Below are positions 1 through 11,008 of a stretch of DNA of 64,000 nt, in pieces. The position numbers and the translations under genes are program-made. How positions within the stretch are numbered: the stretch's first letter is position 1; each line of letters begins with the position of its first letter. Under the pieces are notes generated by a model that worked only from the letters and a program-made list of their open reading frames with translations, was not told the origin of the DNA and did not search any database. The stretch is taken from NCBI GenBank assembly GCA_963402885.1, contig OY727094.1, forward strand, positions 24,430,501 to 24,494,500. Direction: 5' to 3'. This DNA comes from Antedon bifida. Taxonomy: Eukaryota; Echinodermata; Crinoidea; Comatulida; Antedonidae.

Positions 1-1480
1 ACACGGGAGAAATAAAAGATTTAAAATAAGGAATAATCATATTTACTTATAAGATAAATTGTAAGTATTTATTTTATTGAAAATCTGCATTACCGTAAAC
101 ACATAATCATGAGAAAAGACTGTAAGATTACAGACTCCATTGTAAATGTACGATAACAAGTCCTGTAAATAATGTTGACCTAAATTAGGAATACGCTAGC
201 GATTTTGTTTTGCATTCCTTTGTAAGCAGAGAAAGACAGGATGCGTAGACGACGAACACATCAATACATTATATATTACGTTTTGAAAGAATGAATAAAC
301 GTAATTTAAATGTTTATCAAATATACTGGGACATTACTAAATGCATTTCCACCTGTTTTGGACGTAATGTTTAATATGCCTACTAATTGAAAATAGAGCA
401 AAATATTGTATTACTTACAGTACAAGTAGGCCTAATTGGTGAAACTTATCATAAACAGATAACGGACAGTAAAATAAAGATTACAGTTTCTTATAGATTG
501 GTAAGCCTAAACTGTCCCCTAGCGGACCGTGTAATTTGAAATGCTTTCGTATCTTACCTTTCGTAAGCAGATCCGTTAAACGAAAACATTTCTCAAAACA
601 CTAAATCAATATATTTTATAAACAATTTTATAATTATAAATAAATCACAATATATTCAATTTTACAGTAGATGACCTTTAAATTATCCCACAGGATGTTC
701 GTTATAGTTTAGAGTTAAATTATAATTATTAAATTGTTTCTAAAAATACATACAATTGATTGTAATTAATGTAGTCCATTAAAAATAGCAATTGGTACGG
801 TTGGTTATATAATTTAGTTACCGACAATTTTAAATTTATGATTTATAATTATTGTTTTGACAAATGTAATGATGAATTACAATAAACAGTTAACATAACA
901 TATCTACTATAGATTAGCAACATATTAAAAACTGGGTTACATTAGGCCTACATCATCGCCCAATTTTTAGGCTGCCCTAAATATTTTGAAATGTTTACGA
1001 AATTAAAAATAATTATTATAAGTGCCCACAGATGTACTCACAACTTTGAAAATAAATGTTGTAAGCTAGATACATATCGTCCACATGTATAGTGACAGAT
1101 ACAGGCACGATGTTGATATGTAATCAAATAGAAATGTCACTCTGGGAATGACATATCGAAAGAATTGAATCCAAATATTGAATTAAATTAAGTCAAAGAA
1201 GAAACGAATTCTACTTATTGCAACATCGTGCTCACCGATTTCTTGTCTTGACACTTAATGAATTCGGGATAGTACCTTCACAAATATAACATTCGTATCA
1301 AATAACCGATCATGTGTGTATTAATAAATACACGTTTCGATCAATTGGAAATAATTGGACATATTCTAACATCCAAACTTATAAGTTTGCTGTCATGTCG
1401 AAGCTTGTGCCACGCTTTTCGTGAATAATAATATCACTACCGTCCGTATTTAATACTAGTGTCTGGCACTGCCAGGCTGT
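1..1480. other. Non-coding flank; holds an old copy of sequence upstream of the ANK-Roco gene
   Basis: No credible exon or long open frame on either strand. Parts of 381-925 resemble 25048-25200, which lies just upstream of the ANK-Roco start. Shared stretches include TTGAAAATAGAGCAAAA, the TAGGCCTRATTGGTGAAA region and the ACAATAAACA..AACATAACATA run. This looks like the decayed 5' flank of a duplicated gene. No exon of such a paralogue is seen here. Confidence 0.4.
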
Positions 1481-1486
1481 TGAGCC

Positions 1487-1700
1487 GTGAAATGTGCAAA
1501 AAGTCACATTTGTGCAAACAACCACATTTGTGCAAACATGTTGCCTTCAAATGTGCAACCAACCACATTTGTTCAAACATGGCACCTTCAGATGTGCAAA
1601 TCTGTAAAAATGTATAATCCACTAATGTGCAAACATCCCGCCGTTAAATGTAAAAACGATCAGTTTTGACGTTAAATGTGCAAATGAAATTCTACAAATG
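1487..1700. repeat. Degenerate short tandem repeat (ACATTTGTGCAAAC type)
   Basis: Eight or more imperfect copies of AAATGTGCAAA / ACATTTGTGCAAAC lie in alternating spacing and partly in inverted orientation. Open frames across it on both strands come from the repeat and are not considered genes. Confidence 0.6.
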
Positions 1701-1917
1701 TGCAAATCATTTTTGTTCAACCAAATTCGTTTATTAAAAATGATAATCTAATTATAAATAGTCACGGGGTTTCCTAACAATTTTTCAAGATATAGCATTA
1801 CATATATTGTAATGCAGGCTGAAATAATATTTTTGAAAAAAAAACCCCACAATCCGAATGTCCGGTCGGTGCTTTCTAGAGATGGTAACTTCCATAACGT
1901 TGTAATTTAAGTCCCTT

Positions 1918-2434
1918 ATACTTGTCCTCTTATTTTAAACGAAATTTACAAAACATAATGAACTGAGTTAATTTTATATTATTTTATTAATGTATTTCTG
2001 TTATGCGCGATTTGAACAATTTATGCAAATTGAATCAATATTCAAATTGCGCATGGTATTTTCAGCATTTGATAAAACCAAAGCTCATTGAAATCCGTAT
2101 ACATTTATAAAAAATGCAGGTAAAAGAATAAAATGTTATTAAAATTGCGCAAATTCAAATACGCAACGAAATCTTTGCGCTATCTTAAATCACGCATAAC
2201 ATGTACCTTCGCTTAAGGATTATACCATATTCATATGCCTACTTCATCTACATTATTTTTCTGTTAATTAATTTTGTTAAAGAAAATAATTTGCGTAAGA
2301 AAATCCTCACAATTTAAAATTGTTCAAATCACGTATAACAGAAATACATTTTAAATAAATAATATAAAAAAGTTGTCTTCTTATTTTAAAGTTACAACAT
2401 TTTTGTGAAATTCCTTTAAAATAAGAGGTCAACT
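1918..2434. repeat. Nested inverted-repeat MITE, TTGCGC family
   Basis: The outer arms near 1920-1935 and 2418-2432 share CCTCTTATTTTAAA in inverted orientation. Inside, about 1989-2030 and 2320-2355 are inverted copies of TGTATTTCTGTTATRCGYG followed by ATTTGAAC. The interior has several AAATTGCGCA words. The inner ends match the right end of the element at 17331-18140, so both belong to one non-autonomous family. No coding capacity. Confidence 0.65.
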
Positions 2435-3120
2435 TTAAAGATGTATTGCCCCTTGTCCCAAAAAAAAAAAAAAAAAGATTACGAAAAAAAGTGGGTCATT
2501 TTGAAGTATCATAATAGTTTTTTTTTACCAAAAATTTGTCGAAAAAAAAAATCATTTAACTGAAATACAGACGTTTTTTTGTTCAAAAAATAACTTTAAC
2601 TTCCAGTCAAAGTTTTCATAATGCAAAGGGCTTGTTTGTCTACTCTGTATGCATAATCATAACATTTCCTCGCGATCTGTGTGAAAACACCTTCTCAATC
2701 GTGATGACTTGTAAACAATCCTAATTAGCATCAAGCATAATGCATACTCGTGGTTTGAAATCTTTCTGTTTACTTTCGCTCGCGACGATTTTCCAGACGA
2801 AATGTAATCAAATTAATTTACCTGTTAATTACGTAAACTTGTTGTTTTTGGCTCGAACTTTCGACTTAAAGTGAACAACTTTAATATTACTTTGATATGG
2901 CCAATTTAAATTTAGAATATTTTGACCTTCATTTTTTGTGTTTCAAGGGACAATACATCTTTAACTGTGTAGGAACCCTACAGTAAATAAAATGTAAAAC
3001 ACTGGAATTTAGAAGAAACGTTGTACTTCATTCATTCAATTATGATACTTCAAAATGACCCACTTTTTTTGAAATCTTTTTTTTTTGGAATTAGTTAAAG
3101 GGACAATACATCTTTAACTA
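2434..3120. repeat. Inverted-repeat MITE with ~80-bp ends
   Basis: Left end 2434-2512 runs from TTAAAGATGTATTG through an A-tract to GTGGGTCATTTTGAAGTATC. Right end 3041-3118 is its inverted copy. A third copy of the terminal GGGACAATACATCTTTAA sits at 2947-2965, so a nested or rearranged insertion is likely. No coding capacity and no clear target duplication. Confidence 0.65.
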
Positions 3121-3313
3121 TTTTGTTTACCGCAATCATTACCAGCGTATTAGTGTAAGGTAGTCGTTATATTAATCCAGTGAAGAGTTAAATTTAAGCC
3201 TGCTTAAGTCATGCCTTAACCAGATGGGCATACACGTGTCTTCATTATTAATGAACTGCTATACTTCATTGTCAACAACTTGGTGGCCATGACGAAGGAT
3301 CAGCTGTTTTGGT

Positions 3314-3714
3314 ATGGAGAGTTTTGATGCTGATTCAATTAAATCTGCTAAAGGAATTGTATGTAAGTTCGTAAAGAAATCAAATCATGAAGTAATGAAG
3401 TGGTTAAGAAAAAACAAGAAATATATTATAAGCAAAGGCCTCCTATTAGGCCTACTAATGCCGTTGTTGCCTCTGCTTCTGTGCCTAATGCTTTAATTTC
3501 AGGCACACTAAAGAGTGATGAAGAAGAATGGATTTCTGTAAAGAAGAAGAAAATGTCCAATAACAAGACTAAACGGGGAACAGATTCTGGTCTTAGCATC
3601 AAGGCCAGGCCTCCCCCACCAATTCATGTTTATGTTGGAAATCTTGAAGCGAATACTTCTGCTAATGACATTAAGTCTTCCCTTAAGGACATTCATGATA
3701 TAACTCTAGTGTGA
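3314..3714 (+). pseudogene. LINE A ORF1-like remnant
   Basis: Two overlapping frames (3314-3420 and 3400-3714) look like one protein broken by a frameshift near 3400-3420. The second has a basic stretch (VKKKKMSNNKTKR) followed by PPIHVYVGNLEANTSANDIK, which resembles the start of an RRM-like fold as found in ORF1 proteins of some non-LTR retrotransposons. It stops at 3714, about 130 bp before the endonuclease start. Position and orientation fit an ORF1 of the same LINE; the family assignment is inference. Confidence 0.5.
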
Positions 3715-3842
3715 ACAAACTTACCTGTAAAGTTTGAGGTGATTGTTAAAAATGACAATAGTGTAAAATCATGTTTGCTACTGAAACCTATAGCCTGTTG
3801 GCTCTTACGTTAGAAGGTTTTTTGAGAATAAATTAAAGCATA

Positions 3843-4960
3843 ATGGAGGAAACTAGAATAAAAATTGTATCATTCAACTGCAAATCATACAAGTCAAGGA
3901 AGAAGGAGTTACATGATCTATGTGACACACACGATATTGTTTGCATACAGGAGCACTGGTTGCTTCATGAAAATCTATCTGAATTAAGGGATGTACATCC
4001 AGATTTGAATTGCTATGCTACATCAGCTGATGATAGCACTAAATTGCCCATTAGCCGTCCATACTGTGGTGTCGCCATCCTGTATAGAAAAGCTTTTCAA
4101 AGTATAGTGAGGCGTTTTAACTGTGAAGACAAGAGACTAAGAGCAATTGAGCTTGGTTCCGGTGCTGAAAAAATACCTACCTTCCGTGTGGTGATAATAA
4201 TTGTGAGAATATTGATGATTACTTGAGTTATTTGGGTAAAATATATTGTCTCATGTCTGAATACAGTACCAGCAATTCTTTCATTGTTGGAGACTTTAAT
4301 GCGGACCCTCAAATATCTTTCGGACATGAGCTGTTGGGTTTTTGTGATGAAAATGTTATTCATGTTGCTGAAGTTTATTCATGGATTCTAACACGTTTAC
4401 ATAATGTTAGTGATTCATATGGATCTACTGCATGGTTGGACCACATTCTTTGTTCATCCAGTGTATATAATAAGTTGAGCCACATGCTAGTTATTCTGGA
4501 TTATGTTGGCTCAGACCACTTCCCAATCAGTTTTGAATACGTCATCGATATCAGTGAAGATGCTACCTGTGGTGATAGTACCGGTAGTTCTTTTGTAAAT
4601 GTCAAGTGGGATAATGTTAATGGTGTTTCAGTTGAGAAATATCATAAGCGTACCGAGGCTCTTTTAAGTGATGTTGTCTTTGACTTAAATGCTTTTGCTT
4701 GTAATACACAGGGATGTGACTGTGAGATACATCGGGATGCCATCTCTAAGTTGTATGATGACATAATTAGTTCATTTAAGGATGCTTCTGATTCCTGTTT
4801 ACATCAGGCTAAGCGAAGAAGCTTTGATTTCATCTCTGGATGGACTGAAAATGTCAAGGACCTGCATGAAATTGCAAGGGAAAGTTTTCTTTTATGGGCT
4901 ACAAATGGGAAGCCAAGAGATGGCCCTTTCTACTATGAAAATTACCAGGGCACAATTTAG
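3843..4960 (+). pseudogene. LINE A endonuclease region (APE/EEP type), frameshifted
   Basis: Starts MEETRIKIVSFNCKSYKS, the opening strand of an exonuclease-endonuclease-phosphatase domain, with IVCIQEHWL as the catalytic Glu motif. A frameshift near 4175-4185 moves the frame to the one that reads IYCLMSEY, then FIVGDFNADP (GDFN motif) and YVGSDHFPISFE (SDH motif). The last part (to 4960) is the linker before the reverse transcriptase and contains a Cys-rich patch. It is a fragment of a jockey/CR1-like non-LTR element, dead because of the frameshift and stops. Confidence 0.85.
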
Positions 4961-5141
4961 ACTGGATCTTAAACGCTGCTAACAGGAATGAGGAAATGTC
5001 ACGGCCTGATGGTCAAACTCCTTTAAAAATAAAAATGTTAAGGACTTTTGGTCTAGCATCAATAAGATCAAAAAAAGAATGCACACGGAGAGCAGTAGGT
5101 TTGCAATATGTGGGCTCAGCACTATGAGGAGTTATTGAACT

Positions 5142-5570
5142 GTGTTAACTATGTTGATTATATTAATGCTAAAGAGTACTGTTCAGAGTTTCCCCCATAT
5201 TACAGATGATGAAGTTAAAAAGCATGTTCTTAACCTTAAACGTGGAAAGGCTGCAGGGTTTGACTCTATTTCTGCTGAACATTTTATTTTTGCTAGTTCT
5301 AGAGCTTTTATTCTTTTATCTTTATGTTTTAATGCTATGATTCGTCATGGTTATGTTCCACCATCCATGACTAAAGTTATTTAGGTGGTAATATCAAGTC
5401 AAAAAATAATTATCGTACCATTGATTTAGCCTGTGTTTCCCCTAAGGTTTTTGAGTGCATTTTAGTTGATTTTTGCAATAATTATTTAGTTACTAATGAT
5501 CGCCAATTTGCTTTTCAACCTAATCACTCTACGGATATGTGTATTTTATTCTTGAAACAGACTGTTATCG
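5142..5570 (+). pseudogene. LINE A reverse transcriptase, 5' part
   Basis: HITDDEVKKHVLNLKRGKAA followed by GFDSISAEHF is the fingers start of a non-LTR reverse transcriptase. After a frameshift at about 5385 the next frame reads NNYRTIDLA, VSPKVFECIL, then RQFAFQPNHSTDMCI, ending at LKQTVI. The frame is then cut at 5570/5571 by the giant palindrome. The next codons of the same domain (DNRNGSPVFACFLDASEAF) are found at 18287, so this is half of a split gene. Confidence 0.85.
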
Positions 5571-6101
5571 CACCCGATTCTGTAGCTGTTAGTACACTCA
5601 GTGTGGAAGACTGTCGACAGTCTGCCAGAGACCTGTCTGACTGTATTATGTACTTTTAATACACGATATCGCTGTCATTAGGTTCATATCTATAGACAAT
5701 TTGTAACGTTATAATATGTATTCAATATAAAATCCACTCGGCAACCAGAATAGTATTAGTAGCAGGTTTATCTTATCGTATTGCCATGCATGGATAGGTG
5801 TTTTCCGCCGCTTTTAGGTCTTCTAGGCCTAGGCTAGTCAATTATTGTTATTGATTATACGAATTACGTAATTAGTTTAGTAGCTCATCTACCTTTTTAG
5901 CAGGGCATAATGAATATCGTAGCTAGGCTAGGCCTACTAGCGTCAAATCAACCAATTATTTGGGTGGTACGAGTTTAGGGAGTTAAGTACGAGTTGGCAT
6001 GTACGAGTCGACCAGGGGGTGAATCGACAGGGTACACCTACTAGAGCATAGGCTATAGTCCTGCGAGAATGGGAAATCTGGCCTAGATAGGCATAGGCCT
6101 A

Positions 6102-6846
6102 GGGTAGATGTACCAGACCTCGGCAATGTGCCAAACCTCGGCAGGTTGTATTTATATTAGTTATAATTAATTAAATAATTGATATTTTTTGTTTATCTTA
6201 ACGTATAATATACTTCATTTATAGGTGGTAAATATAAACCACCGATCGTTTACTAGACACCAGCGAAACATGTCTGCCAGTAGCCATAAAAACTGAAACC
6301 TGAAAACCGGAAGTGACATTTCAGCAAAATAGACCAATGAGCTAACACGTGACTGTTCCATTTAAAGTTGCAGGGCATGAAAAATTACACACGAGGGACA
6401 CGTCTGGGATTTAATTAAATTAAATTATTTGCAATGTTGTTTATTAAATTTTATTCAAAATATAATTGTTGGTAAAATAAATTTAATATTGCTGTTTTTT
6501 GACTCATTTATTTCACATCTGGCCATGGCTAGGCCTAGCCTAGCTAGGCCTAGGCCTGCTATTTCATCGACGATCGATTGCGCAATCGCTCGCGCGTAAT
6601 TCCAGGGCTTGCTTGGGCAGCGTATGCCGAGGATTGGCACACACATGCCGAGGTTTGGTACATAAATAAAAAACACATTTTTTATTATTGTTTGTTAATT
6701 ATAAATATTTATTTGATAATTCACACTGTATTTACTACTTATATAAATACTAAAAACTCTACCAAAAAATATTTTGTGATGCTTTTAAAAAATACACGTA
6801 AATAACGAATTTCCCTGTAACCTGCCGAGGTCTGGTACATCTACCC
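6102..6846. mobile_element. MITE with GGGTAGATGTACC ends, private to the left arm
   Basis: Terminal inverted repeats: GGGTAGATGTACCAGACCT at 6102 and its complement ending at 6846. Further inverted copies of TGCCGAGG.TTGG words lie just inside, at 6113-6150 and 6620-6665. The right arm lacks it, which marks it as an insertion. A 3-bp CTA flanks both ends (6099-6101, 6847-6849) as a possible target duplication. No coding capacity. Confidence 0.75.
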
Positions 6847-7099
6847 CTACATTGGGTATGCCCAAAAAAAGCTATCCTATCATATCCTATGAGCATAAAA
6901 AGGCCTCGTAGAGCCAGAGGTGTTAGCCTACTATGGATCACTATTATTTAGGCCTAGCTAGCCTAGGCCTAGGAGTTAATTTTAAATTAAGTAGGTAGGC
7001 CTAGGCTCCAGTAATTTCGGTCGCGTTTTCGGCCTATTTTTCAGGAAATGTGAGAGGTGAGGTGGGTTAGCCCAGCTAGGCTAACCTAACCTGTAAGTA

Positions 7100-7440
7100 G
7101 TATTCTAGCCCATCCATGATGGGTACGGGTTGGCATTTGTACGGGTTGACCCGTATCTGTATTCTAGCTAGGGTGCTGGTCAACCCGTACCCATGCCAAC
7201 CCAACTTGGCTAACTCGTACCCAAATCATTGGTCAACTCGTACCCACTTGGGCTAACCCATACCCAAACCAATTCGTATGTAATATAAATATACTTTTAA
7301 TAGCATTCGCCATTAAACATAGGTACGGGCCAGCCCATGATTAGTACGAGCCAGCCCATGATGGGTACGAGTGAGCCAAAGTGTTGGGTACGAGTAAACC
7401 AAAATTTGGGTACGGGTTGACCTGTACCCTTCTAGCTAAT
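7100..7440. repeat. Cluster of GGGTACGAGTTGGCC-like words
   Basis: A dozen or more degenerate copies of GGGTACGRGTTGNCC and its complement occur at irregular spacing, in both orientations. The inverted counterpart is at 16240-16700 in the other arm. Function unknown; they could be protein-binding subterminal repeats of the palindromic element. Confidence 0.55.
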
Positions 7441-7451
7441 CGTACTAGGCC

Positions 7452-7545
7452 TCAAGTAGGTCTACGCTAAAGTCCGGCTACAATAATAGTCTACTCTGTT
7501 TATAGCTTTATTGATAGCTGGGTTCAAATCTGGATTGGGACGGCT
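7452..7545 (+). other. tRNA-like sequence in the palindrome arm (mirror copy near 16110-16205)
   Basis: TAGTCTACTCTG resembles a Pol III A box. About 35 bp further, GGGTTCAAATCTGG resembles a B box, with a small hairpin (TAGCTTTATTGATAGCT) at the anticodon-arm position. No complete cloverleaf can be drawn by eye. A tRNA-derived SINE head or chance are both possible. Confidence 0.25.
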
Positions 7546-10310
7546 TTTCCTCATTCTAAAACAGATTTATGGAAGGCAATCGCCGCCAAAAATACAAAAG
7601 TAAAACAAACAACGTACTTTCACGATTTCCTTATCATAATAAAATAATATATGAATTTAACTGTAATATTGTATACATAGTAATTGCCATTGCATATATT
7701 ATTATTATATATTATACGGTTTGGCTTTATTTGCTCTTATGCTTATTTCCTCCAACGTACAGAGTACGTAGGGCTTCCAATTTGCTTTTATACCTGTTAA
7801 TTTAAAAATTGTTTATGCCTATTGTTGCATAACGTTCAAATTTAGACTGTAAATACTGGGATGATCACCCTAAATTTTCTTTTTCAATTAACAATTTTAT
7901 ATTTCACAGCTAGAAAAAAGCATACAGAGTTTTTTTTATTCATAACTGTTGAATTGCATCCCAATACATGGTACCTATTGGTATTATATCTATAAATATA
8001 AAGTACTCTCTTATAAATAGATATCCAAACTACTCCAACTACCTAATCTAATAATAGTACTATTAGCATACTACTGTACACTTTGTAGACAAGAAATAAG
8101 TTGTATCCACCTAGAGGACTTATGGTAGTACTGTACAGTCGATCGTCCTCTCACTGGCCCGGTCAACATAATCTACGCCTAGATTATTACAGTAATTAAA
8201 ATACATATTTACAGAGATTTTTTTTTTTTTGCAGAAAAGTTATGTGTAGAGAAAGCAGTACTCGTATTAAAAACTAAGCAGGTTGTACTCTTGAACGCAA
8301 ACTGGCAGGATATTTTAAATATTTTTTATTGTTGAAATGATGGAATCCTAACTTCATTTTCCACGAATTGGAGACAAAGACATATTACGATCCTTTTATT
8401 TAAATTTATTTGGATAGACCTCCATGTAAATTCATTAAAGGCTATATGATTGTTTTATATTTTAATATGTGATAGAAAATCATTGTGCATAATGAGGACT
8501 AAGAATCTAATATTTACTTGCATTCTCATCTTTTTAAAATTGTATTTATAATGCTGGTAATGAGTTTACTATTGAAAAAGTCATGTTTCCACTTATCTCA
8601 AATTGTGGCACACCTCTAACCTTGTTAGAACTGACTGTGTTCTACATTATTCTGCTATATAATAGTGCTTCCACCATACTTCAACCTGGTAATTGAATAA
8701 ATTTCACCGGGGTAAAATTTAAACTAATTATCATCCTTTAACATAAAGTATCCTCCTGAAACATGTATTTGTACTGTACTTCATCTAATATCCATTACTT
8801 AATACTAATTTGGGTGATTTATGTCTAACTTCAGGAATGATCTGAGGCTAGAAAAACGAATTTCTGTACATATAATTTATATAAAAAATAAACCAATGTT
8901 TTCCTAATAACTTAACCCCTAGGTTGATAACTAACAAAGAAATTATTGAAATTGTGTTCTTACAATATAGGTGTACTGTATCTACATATGCATACTGCGT
9001 TGAAAAGAAGAATGTTTTATAGTTATTATAGGTTATTTCCAAATATTAAAGGTCTGATATCTAACAGAAACTAAATGTTACCAAACTATGTTTTTGAAAA
9101 TCTTTATGATATAATAATTATAATAATATGAACATAATATTAAATTATATTGACTATTTTTGATAATCATCATGTCCTTATAAATTCATTTATATTTATT
9201 TTGTGGTAATATAGTTCATATATTATGTATTAAATAAATTGGTAAGGCCCTATACTGTTTATATTTAAGGAAAGTTTATAATACACTATTATTTTATGCC
9301 TACCAATATTAGTATTAATTGTTTATGTAACTATTTTGTCTAATTGCATTGAATTTGTGTATAGGCCAATGGCATTAATGTTTTTCTCAAAGTAAATTAG
9401 CCTAATAATGCCATATTTAGACACATAATTCATTGATTTCTGATATTCTGTACTTGTGTATGCATTACTAAAATAGTAGTTATTTTATTACTTTTATAAT
9501 GTATGTATAAACATTTATTCATTTTTTTTTACATTTTTTAATTTAAAAATTATTAAAATACCTATCTACCTTTCTGTTATTGTTACTATTATAATATTTT
9601 TTGAGGCAGATTGATTTCAATAAAAAAAATTTAAAACAATTAATTTGACTTATACTGTACTATGTTAGTTCAGGAGATGAAGTGTGTGTGGGCAGAATCT
9701 GGTGTGTTGGGTGTTGGTGATGTGAGGTGTATTTTTGTCACTTTAAGACCTAAATTAGATGTTTTCTGAAGAAAAGAAGTAAGCGGATAGGCTTTCAAAC
9801 AACTTCAAGAAGATTCACACATAAATAATTACTTCCAAATAAAATAGTATGTAACAGTGTATATTACAGTACATTGAATAAACTCGAGCGGAAAAATAAC
9901 ACACATAAAAAAACATTCATTTTCTTGTCGAAAAGCGCCCTCTCTAGTTTTCTATTAATTTATTAATAATTATTATTAATGAGTAATATAAACATATTTT
10001 TAACATTTAATGCTTGAAGCTGATTCTACTCATAACAAAGTTTCATACCTCCAAATTTCATGAACGTATTCAAAGCACTTCAATAAATATCACATTGAAC
10101 ATTAAAAATTAGGTGAATAAGCGCATTTTGTAGGATTGTTGTAGGTAATAAATAAATAATTTTGTTTGACAAATCCAAAAGAAATTACTCACATTCTTTA
10201 GCTTTCGCCATCTTGTCTGATGGCTTGATCACAAGTGATCCGGATTCACGGATATTAGGAGTCGTTATGGTCAACACACAGTCAAAAGTATACGTGATCT
10301 CGAGAATACA

Positions 10311-10982
10311 GTGAAGAAAATAGCCCGCTATCAACAACACTTGACATTTACGCATCGTTGCAAAGATAACGGTATCACACCATCAAGCCTCCGGATCAGC
10401 TGCCCGATAAATACGGAGAAAGCCAGAAACATCATAAGAAAAGCCGAAAAAGATCTAGTAGGTGAACGTATCCGGGTAGTAAAGAACAAAATTAATGTTC
10501 TTGAACGTAAATCTGAATTGCAAAAACAAAAACTAGAAACACTGAATACCGATGACCGTCGCCATGTTGATTTACATATAGTAAACAAACGCGAATCAGA
10601 GGGAACAAAAACCAAACAGAGACATAAAGTAAAGCTCGAACGTCTCAAAGTTAAACATGAAACAAAACAGAAGTCTAACAAATTAACGGAACCCGACCTT
10701 AGCGGTACACAACTCAAAAAATGGCGTGAAAAATGGGTTAAAAACATCTCAAACAGAGTCCTTTCCGAGCCACAACAAAAGTTGCTCGCTCGAGGGTTGA
10801 ATTTTGCAGTGTCGGTTGACAAAATACCACATGAAGAATACATCGTTGCTTGTGAGTCAGTTTGTTCTAAACTACCAACGGAGGATGCTAAAAGCCTCAG
10901 AACAGAGATAGCAGGTATGTTAAAATCAGCAAAACCTCCCAAATCTAACATCTCAAAACAAGAAAGAGTTGCTCTTAATTAA
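10311..10982 (+). pseudogene. Penelope-like element, N-terminal region
   Basis: A 223-codon frame upstream of the Penelope reverse transcriptase. It is strongly basic and coiled-coil-like (KNKINVLERKSELQKQKLE) and ends SNISKQERVALN. This matches the N-terminal part of Penelope-like proteins. The frame stops at 10982. The next codons of the usual junction (LKKDKEIMVMGADKG) are read in another frame from about 10990, so a small indel near 10977-10990 separates this piece from the catalytic part. It could instead be a separate short ORF, but the direct continuation across the shift favours one broken protein. Confidence 0.7.
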
Positions 10983-11008
10983 ATACATTAAAAAAGGACA
11001 AAGAAATA

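Larger units (their letters stand above)
5571..10244. repeat. Left arm of the giant palindrome (non-coding)
   Basis: Inverted counterpart of 12774-18286. Apart from the insertion at 6102-6846 it holds TAGGCCTA-rich sequence (5820-6100 and 6950-7010), a cluster of GGGTACGAGTTG words (7100-7440), a tRNA-like stretch (7452-7545) and about 2.6 kb of AT-rich sequence (7600-10240). Open frames of 60-80 codons here (for example 7569-7805 and 8848-9042) have no recognisable domain and are not supported as genes. Confidence 0.8.

Noticed and set aside
1437..1669. Cys/His-rich small proteins on both strands
   Set aside because: They are translations of the ACATTTGTGCAAAC repeat.
3843..4960. Host AP endonuclease gene
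   Set aside because: Frameshifted, followed directly by LINE reverse transcriptase motifs on the same strand.
10200..10260. Hammerhead ribozyme at the Penelope/palindrome junction
   Set aside because: CTGATGG and GAAA words are present, but the conserved CTGANGA core is not, and stems cannot be closed by eye.
10331..10951. 206-codon minus-strand open frame
   Set aside because: Shadow of the Penelope N-terminal frame; no domain, Ser/Cys-rich as expected of a reverse complement.
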